DNA from: Sphacelaria rigidula
Lineage: Eukaryota > Phaeophyceae > Sphacelariales
NCBI GenBank assembly: GCA_964200075.2
Contig: CAXNAA020000320.1
Location: 1 to 22,674 of the forward strand
Direction of reading: 5' to 3'
DNA: 22,674 nucleotides
Positions 18,601-22,674 of this stretch are shown here, in pieces. Position numbers and translations under genes: made by a program. A model generated the notes under the pieces. That model was given only the letters and a program-made list of their open reading frames with translations, was not told the DNA's origin and did not search any database. Position 1 is the stretch's first letter. Each line of letters starts with the position of its first letter.

Positions 18601-19348
18601 GGCACCAGCTTTAACATTTTGGTATCCTGTAATGGCTACTCCACCATTGCTCATACCAGCAACGATTGTGACCAATTTCCCCTTCACCCTAAACACACCA
18701 AGACTTTGTGAGTTGTCCGCATTTCAGTGTTATCGCCTGGAAGTGTACGCCATGCGATTATCAATCCATTTTCGTAGACTATGTCTACGGTACTATAGGG
18801 TGTGTGAGGTCCACGCGTACGTATTAAGATGCCTTCTTACGTGTGGACCGGCAGCTATCTTTGTCCGGGAGTAGTGATCTCGTCATGTTACCCAGCGTTT
18901 TTCGACAGCATATACTAGATCTGGAGTGTTGGGCCACTAACTTTACTCGAGTGCTGTCCTCGGCCAAACGTTTCTGCCGCGCGACTATTTTATGCCGACA
19001 TATTTGTACAAGCGTTGAGTTAGTCAGATGAAGTCGCCGTGTGCTGCTGTAATGACTCATTGCTGTTATCACTTCATTTTATTGTTGTGAACTGTCGACG
19101 GCACAAGGGAACCCTTTGAAGGGAAATATACTCAGTGACTTATTTCACCTGCTATCATTTGTCGGACGTTTGCCTCGCAGGGGCGGCACAACAGCACCGT
19201 GGGAGAGGAGAAAGCATACAACTCCCGCCTCACGAAGTCAGTCGAAGAGTTTTGCGGAATCATGGGGGATCTTAGCCTGCCCTACCCCAAGATGATGGAC
19301 AAGGCTGTACCGGCAAACATGGCGTGCGGCTTTTGTGACGACCTGTGA
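9484..19348 (+). CDS. ETHE1: DUF442 (BLH phosphatase-like)-ETHE1 fusion: persulfide dioxygenase, multi-exon, 5' end missing
   Basis: Spliced gene with nine visible exons: 9484-9602, 9701-9765, 10263-10347, 14288-14453, 15623-15686, 16169-16401, 17338-17464, 18297-18389 and 19181-19348. From 10263 to the TGA at 19346 all phases agree and give 311 residues. The C-terminal 228 residues are an ETHE1-type metallo-beta-lactamase fold enzyme. That family uses a non-haem iron to oxidise glutathione persulfide to sulfite, in mitochondria in animals. The iron-ligand motifs THVHADH, PGHTAGC and FTGD (human H79, H135, D154) are all intact, as are RGCGRTDFQ and YPAHDY. The N-terminal part resembles the DUF442/BLH-phosphatase domain, ending in a CX4R loop (CKSANR) as in rhodanese-type domains. 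The same domain order occurs in bacterial Blh proteins. The start codon and targeting peptide were not found. The ETHE1 part is near certain; the fusion rests on phase and similarity judged by eye. Confidence 0.82.
9701..9765 (+). CDS. Putative exon: middle of the DUF442-like domain
   Basis: After the acceptor GCGCACAG ending at 9700, one frame reads [21 protein letters not shown], up to a weak donor GTAGCC at 9766. This fits the strand and 'FT.E.v..V' helix that precede the active-site loop in DUF442 proteins. It joins in phase 0 to the exon at 10263. It does not join in frame to 9484-9602: that exon ends in phase 2, while this one needs a phase 1 donor. Either one base is missing, another junction or micro-exon exists, or the gene is damaged here. 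Confidence 0.42.
10263..10347 (+). CDS. Exon: DUF442-like active-site loop
   Basis: A pyrimidine-rich acceptor ending in TTTGAG at 10262 opens a frame reading [16 protein letters not shown] followed by CKSANRAG. This is the helix, beta strand and C-X4-R loop expected at the phosphatase/rhodanese-type site of DUF442 domains (family pattern: KPVL..C+SG.RAG). The exon ends in phase 1 at a good donor, GTAGGT at 10348. The matching phase 1 acceptor is at 14287, so the following intron would be about 3.9 kb. The usual glycine in the loop is alanine here (KSANR rather than RSGNR). An acceptor at 10222 would give a longer exon, but it adds residues the family does not have. Confidence 0.6.
11173..11269. 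repeat. Short inverted repeat, 15-bp arms
   Basis: CCCTTTGGCCGCGAG at 11173-11187 pairs with CTCGCGGTCAAAGGG at 11255-11269, with one mismatch and a 67-base loop. Possibly a very small inverted-repeat element; no gene. Confidence 0.55.
11307..11353. repeat. (GGTAC)n microsatellite next to a T-run
   Basis: A T-run at 11290-11303 is followed by GGTAGGGTAGGGTACGGTAC and further GGTAC pentamers with one CGGCA variant. It lies in the 3.9-kb intron of the fusion gene. On the - strand it reads as a pentamer array followed by poly-A. Confidence 0.75.
14288..14453 (+). CDS. Exon: C-terminal helices of the DUF442-like domain and linker to ETHE1
   Basis: After the acceptor ATACAG at 14282-14287 the frame reads [19 protein letters not shown], then the helix [10 protein letters not shown] and the segment [14 protein letters not shown], to a donor GTATGA at 14454. 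It joins the previous exon in phase 1, completing the glycine of NRAG. It joins the next exon in phase 2, completing the arginine of the RQLFE motif. This fits the last helices of DUF442 domains. I first considered a BRCT repeat because of the W-V-x-x-C-V pattern, but the two phase matches favour the fusion. The ATG at 14236 is an artefact of the intron. Confidence 0.62.
14490..15330 (+). repeat. Dispersed repeat family, copy 2, split by a nested element
   Basis: Matches 1660-2155 in two blocks, about 14490-14876 and 15206-15330, separated by the inverted-repeat element at 14877-15205. The whole composite lies inside the intron 14454-15622 of the DUF442-ETHE1 gene. It shows how this intron grew: one repeat inserted, then a second into the first. 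Confidence 0.7.
14877..15205. mobile_element. 329-bp element with 19-bp terminal inverted repeats and CTCCGGAGG palindromes
   Basis: The ends are perfect inverted 19-mers: CACGCGGCCATTTGGCTAC at 14877-14895 and its reverse complement at 15187-15205. The interior is built from repeated modules around the palindromes CTCCGGAGG and CTCCAGAGG. One module (GGCTTGTTTT...GGAGGGCCGCGCAT) occurs at 15021-15051 and again at 15135-15164. Repeat copy 1 near 2 kb lacks this block, so it behaves as an insertion. I see no clean target duplication. Short open frames on the - strand here only reflect the repeats. Confidence 0.7.
15623..15686 (+). CDS. ETHE1: Exon: N-terminal strand of the ETHE1 domain
   Basis: Reads [18 protein letters not shown] followed by TKE, matching the conserved ETHE1 start (RQ.FE...CTFTYLLGD). 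The acceptor GCGCCAG ends at 15622, and the first base completes an AGG codon with the phase 2 exon at 14453. An in-frame TGA at 15612 lies just upstream and falls in the intron under this model. The next exon begins GCC ATC (A I L I D P V), so this one must end after GAG at 15686. That makes the donor GAG|GCACGT, a GC donor. Confidence 0.85.
15687..16168 (+). other. Probable GC-AG intron of the fusion gene
   Basis: The protein reads ...TKE|AILIDPV across this intron, leaving GAG|GCACGT as the only donor that keeps frame. The first GT (15691) would leave phase 1 and read into a stop after the acceptor. GCACGT keeps the +3 A, +5 G and +6 T of a strong donor, as GC donors usually do. The acceptor is TTCAACAG. 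Confidence 0.7.
16169..16401 (+). CDS. ETHE1: Exon: ETHE1 metal-binding core (THVHADH)
   Basis: Open from the acceptor TTCAACAG (16168) to the donor GAG|GTAAGG at 16402. It reads [14 protein letters not shown], then a helix, then [13 protein letters not shown], then [12 protein letters not shown] and the DGDTI.FG hairpin. THVHADH is the metallo-beta-lactamase metal motif; its first histidine corresponds to the human iron ligand H79. The length and order of elements agree with ETHE1. The exon ends in phase 2. Confidence 0.95.
16800..16915 (+). repeat. SINE/LINE-tail-like dispersed repeat, copy 2, with (AATC)n tail
   Basis: GGTACGTCTATC, GACCGCGGCTG and GGGGGATAA match the copy near 7.75 kb and lead into (AATC)n with two GATC variants at 16878-16914. 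It lies within the intron 16402-17337 of the fusion gene. Confidence 0.6.
17338..17464 (+). CDS. ETHE1: Exon: ETHE1 second and third iron ligands
   Basis: The acceptor GGGCAG ends at 17337 and the donor CAG|GTGTGG begins at 17465. The frame reads [19 protein letters not shown], then [18 protein letters not shown] and RTDFQ. PGHTAGC and FTGD carry the histidine and aspartate equivalent to human H135 and D154. RGCGRTDFQ is a hallmark stretch of persulfide dioxygenases that separates them from glyoxalase II. Starts in phase 2, ends in phase 0. Confidence 0.95.
17700..17737 (+). repeat. Two-copy 18-bp direct repeat
   Basis: TAACGTACGTGACTCGTGG is followed immediately by TAACGTACATGACTCGTG, differing at one base in the core. 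It sits in the intron 17465-18296. A local duplication with no evident role. Confidence 0.6.
18297..18389 (+). CDS. ETHE1: Exon: ETHE1 ...YPAHDY
   Basis: Exactly 31 codons between the acceptor TTCCCTCAG (18296) and the donor AAG|GTCGGT (18390). It reads [19 protein letters not shown], then [12 protein letters not shown]. The family has 'G....LY.SV..KIFTLP.D...YPAHDY' here, with the histidine of PAHDY conserved in the fold. Phase 0 on both sides. Confidence 0.95.
19181..19348 (+). CDS. ETHE1: Exon: ETHE1 C-terminus and stop
   Basis: The acceptor TGCCTCGCAG ends at 19180 and the frame runs to TGA at 19346-19348. It reads [18 protein letters not shown], then [20 protein letters not shown] and [20 protein letters not shown]1 proteins have 'STV.EE...NPRL', 'F..IM..L.LP.P' and 'PAN..CG' in this order, so the enzyme is complete at its C-terminus. 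No polyadenylation signal is assigned. Confidence 0.95.
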   Translation, partial: GRHNSTVGEEKAYNSRLTKSVEEFCGIMGDLSLPYPKMMDKAVPANMACGFCDDL

Positions 19349-20229
19349 TCTACTAGAGGGTAGTGCCGTGAACTTGATATTACGATTCGGTTAGGTTCTT
19401 CCACCTCTAAGTGTATTGAACTTCAGGTTTTCATAGACGAAAAGGATACTGGTGATTCTGATGGTGCCCAGCTGGGAGTTGAATTTGATTGCTGCCCCAA
19501 ATTGTAAATACAGCGATTCTTTCTGATACCCATGTAACGATTGTTTCTATCCTTGTCCTTCTACGTTATGGAATGGGCAGTGCTGTGGTTGTTTCCTCTC
19601 TGTGGAATCACTCCCTCTACGAACATGCGAGACAATCGGTTCACATACGTTGGGTTCACGTAGCTAGAGGACGCTAGAGTGATACGCACATCCTCAGCAG
19701 CAGTTCTTCGTCGATTGACCGGTGCACTTATTATCGCAATTTGACTGGTCCTTTTTGAATCCAGCCATGGTCACAATAATACACATGTACCCGAGGTAGA
19801 TCAACAGAGGCACTTGTTCAAGGGACCTTGATCTCGAGAAAAGGGTAGAAACGCAAGATGAAGGAGAAAAATTACCGCACAACCTGACGTGAACGTCAAG
19901 CTATGAACTTACCACGATCCCAGGGAACCTAGGCAAGTCCTGGCAGGGCTTCAGATGAGAAGCCTTGAGATGTCGAAAAGCAAGCCGTGGAGGCAGGTAG
20001 CGACTCGCCTATCTGAAGACCGGTATTGAGGGGCCTGCATATTCGTGCAAACTCCATTTGTCATCTCATGCAGTATCTGTCCTATTGTAAAACGGTGATT
20101 TCTTGACTCGTCCATTCTATGTGGTGGTTCCCACATCACTCCCCCCCTCTCGTGAACCTCCTGGAGGTTTTTTGTGAGAAACCTTTTACGCCGGCTAGCG
20201 GTTGAAATGTTGCCTTTTAATTGAATTTT
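19349..20229. other. 3' flank of the fusion gene; nothing recognised
   Basis: Follows the ETHE1 stop. Presumably begins with the 3' UTR; no clear polyadenylation signal, repeat or gene. Confidence 0.45.
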
Positions 20230-20624
20230 TCATTGGGGATGAGAACGCGGATAATTGAAATCTTCGTATCCACACCAAATCTTCGTAATATGGTTCCATT
20301 TCTTCATCTGCTGGTAGCTATTGGAAGCTACTGCACACTATACAAATTTTGATTTCGATAACCCAAATGTTGGGGGCCTAGGTGAAAAACCAGTTTTGGG
20401 GTCCGATCGGATCACCAAATTTTCCCAAAATGGGTTTTTCCCCTAGGACCTCAACATTTCGGTTATCAAAACCAAAATTTGCATGGCGTGTAGGTTTTGT
20501 CAATAGCCACCAGCAAGTGAAGAATGGAACCACATTTCGAATATTTGGTGTGGATACGAGGATTTTGATTCTCCGGGTTGCTCTCATTCTCAATAAAAAA
20601 CCATCCCCAATTTGTAAAATCCCC
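20230..20624. repeat. Foldback (hairpin) element, copy 2
   Basis: Same family as the element at 568-983, with the same arms and centre (AATCTTCGTATCCACACC on the left, GGTGTGGATACGAGGATT on the right). The arms are more complete here and meet near a small palindrome, TCCGATCGGA, at 20402-20411. The outer left end is shorter than in copy 1. There is no coding capacity. The strong hairpin should be visible to any inverted-repeat finder. Confidence 0.8.
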
Positions 20625-21649
20625 ACACGTGGACAGATAGCACCCTGTAGGACGTGCTGCACAGAGTTCTTCACAGTCTTTGTGAGAACTCCGGTACAGC
20701 ATTTGCAAATGCAAACCCTAGTACCTCTACCAGCGTCTGGTATAGCGTTTTTCTCGACACACTCACTGTGAGCAACCCTGTGGAGTCACTCCCAATTTGA
20801 AAAATCCAAATTATTTTGTTACAAGATCTGTCGAGTTATTTACTCAGCAGAAGCTGATCAAAATAAATCCTCTTTATGCCCAATTTACTATACTGGGCAA
20901 GAAAAGCATTTATTTCGGACAGCTTTTGCTGTACAAATCCCATACGCTGGCAGAGTTGAAATTTTCCAATTTCAGCATGAAAAATGGTGTTGTCTTGGGC
21001 ATTTTCTCATGTCATATTGTTTTCTTGTGACAGGAAACTTGTGACAGAAAAGTTTGATTTTTTTTTCAAAACTCTGGTTCCAACGCAGTCGTACAGCATC
21101 ATAGATAGTACAACATGTTACACTTAACACAAGACAGAAGTCCAACAGTGTGTAGTCCAATAGTGCACTACAGGTCCCCAACGCAGAGCACCAGAGGGGA
21201 TGTCGCAGCAGGTGGCTGCTTGTGACGAAATTTTAGCATGGGACTGACCGTTGGCTTCCCGTCACTAGCAGCAGCTATGCTGGGTTCAATGCCATCACTA
21301 GCAGTAGCTCCGAAAGTGAACCCTTGGGAGTGCACGGTGGGTCATCTGGGTCCTGTTTATATTTCGAGTTTTATATTCGTATGCCAATTCAATATATGCC
21401 AACGTAACACTGAAGGTTCGTGGCAGTGTGGGGATGATATACAGACGGCAGGCCGCATGTGGTGGTAGAAGTAGACTGCATAACCAAGAAACGGAAGAGC
21501 ACAAGACAGTCACCATGGTGCTGTGTGTTCTAGTACACACCACACTCTCTCACGTGGCCTAGAACGGCTGAGTATACAGCAGCAATGCTTTTCTATTACC
21601 TATTTGTCGGAGTGCATTTTGTTGTGAGGTTGATGCCTGCCCTGGGCAG
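20625..21649. other. No recognisable gene
   Basis: Open frames at 20797-21030 and 21238-21468 carry no known motif. The sequence CCCAATTTGAAAAATCC near 20790 resembles the end of the adjacent foldback element (CCCCAATTTGTAAAATCC) and may be a decayed second end. Confidence 0.4.
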
Positions 21650-21916
21650 CTTGTTCACAATGAGTAAAGTACAAGTTGATTATGGGAAACAAAACGAGTG
21701 ATCGTCGAAGGGATCAACCAATCTCATCCGCAGCCTCGAGAACCACACACCAAGCCAATGTCCCGCGGGTTATCCTCTCTTTCGCTCGGGGTAGCGTTCC
21801 TTCCTACTGAAACTTCATAAGAAACGTATCTGACTACAATACTTCAATAATCCGAAACACATCCTACAATACTCCGAAAGACATGTGCAGATGCAGAACT
21901 GACCAACAAACTAATA
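21650..21916 (-). mobile_element. Probable copia 3' LTR, partial
   Basis: On the - strand, a polypurine tract AAGGGAGGG (21917-21925) follows the RNase H reading frame by about 70 bases. It is followed by a TATTAGTTTGTTGG start, a usual place for the 3' LTR of a Ty1/copia element. The left limit near 21650 (TTGTGAACAAGC on the - strand) is a guess. No 5' LTR lies in the window to confirm it. Confidence 0.4.
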
Positions 21917-21995
21917 CCCTCCCTTGGGCATCTGCTACATCAACAAGTAGTCTTCTTTGATCAACTCTCAGAACTCTTGGCGAATATATCTTGCT

Positions 21996-22369
21996 TTATG
22001 CAACACCCAACAAACATTTTCGGTGTCGAGTAAAACCCCGACGAGGTAACGCTTTGGTCAAAATATCAGCGTGTTGCTCGTCACCCCGTTCATGATCCAA
22101 CGTTATCCTCGATTTGTCCACCAACTCCCTAGGAAAATGATGACGAAGATATATGTGCTTACTGTTTGACGAGCTTAATGGATTTTCAGCTAAAGCAATC
22201 GTACCCTCGTTGTCTTCCAATGCCCTAATGGCCTCTGCTTTCCTATTGGGTAAGAGAAAATCCACAATTCCGTCTACAAACAGAGCTTCTTTCACACCAT
22301 CCCCCATACTCTGCTTCCGTGGTCGAAAGTGTAACACTTTTCTGCATCCTAGAGTACCATGCTACTGGT
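21996..22369 (-). pseudogene. Ty1/copia polyprotein, RNase H C-terminus, frameshifted
   Basis: On the - strand the readable part begins PVAWYSRMQKSVTLSTTEAEY (about 22367-22306). After a frameshift near 22300-22308 it continues GDGVKEALFVDGIVDFL, then LEDNEGTIALAENPLSSSNS, KHI..RHHF.RELVD and DEQHADILTKALPR up to a stop at 21996. STTEAEY, NEGAIALA.NP, SKHID.R.HF and ADILTKALP are the copia RNase H signature. The upstream integrase and reverse transcriptase are outside the window or lost. The coding part is interrupted by the element at 22370-22586. Confidence 0.88.
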
Positions 22370-22586
22370 TGTAATGCGTGAGAGGACCGCGTGCTTAGAG
22401 GACCGCGTCGTAGTTCAAAATACCTCAGGATCGGCGTTTTTTAAAACCAATCGGGTCCCTCCCTGCAGGTACCACGCCCCCGACCCTAACCCCGACCCTA
22501 ACCCTAACCCTAACCCTAACCCTTACCATAGGGGTGTTCAAATCCCAATGCGGTCCTCTAAGCACGCGGTCCTCTCACGCATTACA
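22370..22586. mobile_element. 217-bp element with 37-bp terminal inverted repeats and telomere-like core
   Basis: Bases 22370-22406 (TGTAATGCGTGAGAGGACC...) are a perfect reverse complement of 22550-22586. CTGGT is present directly outside both ends (22365-22369 and 22587-22591), consistent with a 5-bp target duplication. The core contains (CCCTAA)n at 22481-22527. No coding capacity. It is inserted in the copia RNase H pseudogene, whose reading remains open on the far side of the element. This is a MITE-like non-autonomous transposon. Confidence 0.85.
22481..22527 (+). repeat. Telomere-like (CCCTAA)n tract inside the inverted-repeat element
   Basis: About seven CCCTAA units, with CCCCGA variants at the left and CCCTTA at the right, all within the 217-bp element. 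The tract is part of the mobile element rather than a true chromosome end. Confidence 0.85.
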
Positions 22587-22635
22587 CTGGTGATCTATCA
22601 CACAAAACTGCACCAAACAACAAATTGTGCGAATT

Positions 22636-22674
22636 GAGGTTTAACTCCGAGATGAGGTTCAAGCCTAAAACAGT
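22636..22674 (+). repeat. Edge of a possible GAGGTTCA tandem array
   Basis: GAGGTTTAACTCCGAGA then TGAGGTTCAAGCCTAAAAC resemble two units of the array at 2630-2760. The window ends here, so the extent is unknown. Confidence 0.4.

Overview
This is a repeat-rich piece of a nuclear genome from a eukaryote. The evidence is a multi-exon gene with introns of mostly 0.5-1.2 kb (one near 3.9 kb), decayed LINE and Ty1/copia fragments, several small inverted-repeat elements, and TTAGGG-type telomere-like tracts away from any chromosome end. No bacterial operon, rRNA, convincing tRNA or CRISPR array is visible. Intron sizes and repeat style would fit a photosynthetic stramenopile such as a brown alga, but that placement is inference.

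The one gene I can assemble runs on the + strand from about 9.5 to 19.35 kb. The 5' exons (9484-9602, about 9701-9765, 10263-10347, 14288-14453) encode a DUF442 / BLH-phosphatase-like (rhodanese-type) domain. The 3' exons (15623-15686, 16169-16401, 17338-17464, 18297-18389, 19181-19348) encode a complete ETHE1-type persulfide dioxygenase. From 10263 to the stop the phases close without a break and give 311 residues. The gene therefore appears to be a fusion of two sulfur-metabolism modules, resembling the bacterial Blh architecture. The first exon or exons, with the start codon and any targeting peptide, were not found. The join between the first two visible exons is one base out of frame. The intron at 15687-16168 looks like a GC-AG intron.

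The rest is mostly mobile-element debris. At 0.57-0.98 kb and 20.23-20.62 kb lie two copies of one foldback (hairpin) element. At 1.66-2.15 kb and 14.49-15.33 kb lie two copies of a dispersed repeat; the second sits in an intron of the fusion gene and is split by a 329-bp element with 19-bp inverted ends. At 2.63-2.76 kb is a tandem array of a roughly 19-bp unit. At 3.87-4.40 kb (- strand) is a broken LINE reverse transcriptase interrupted by a telomere-like tract. At 4.99-5.83 kb is a GGGACGGG-rich region with short inverted ends. At 7.74 and 16.8 kb is a shared SINE/LINE-tail-like repeat. At 21.65-22.62 kb (- strand) are the end of a copia polyprotein and a probable LTR, interrupted by a 217-bp inverted-repeat element with a telomere-like core. 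The remaining spacers show no gene I recognise.
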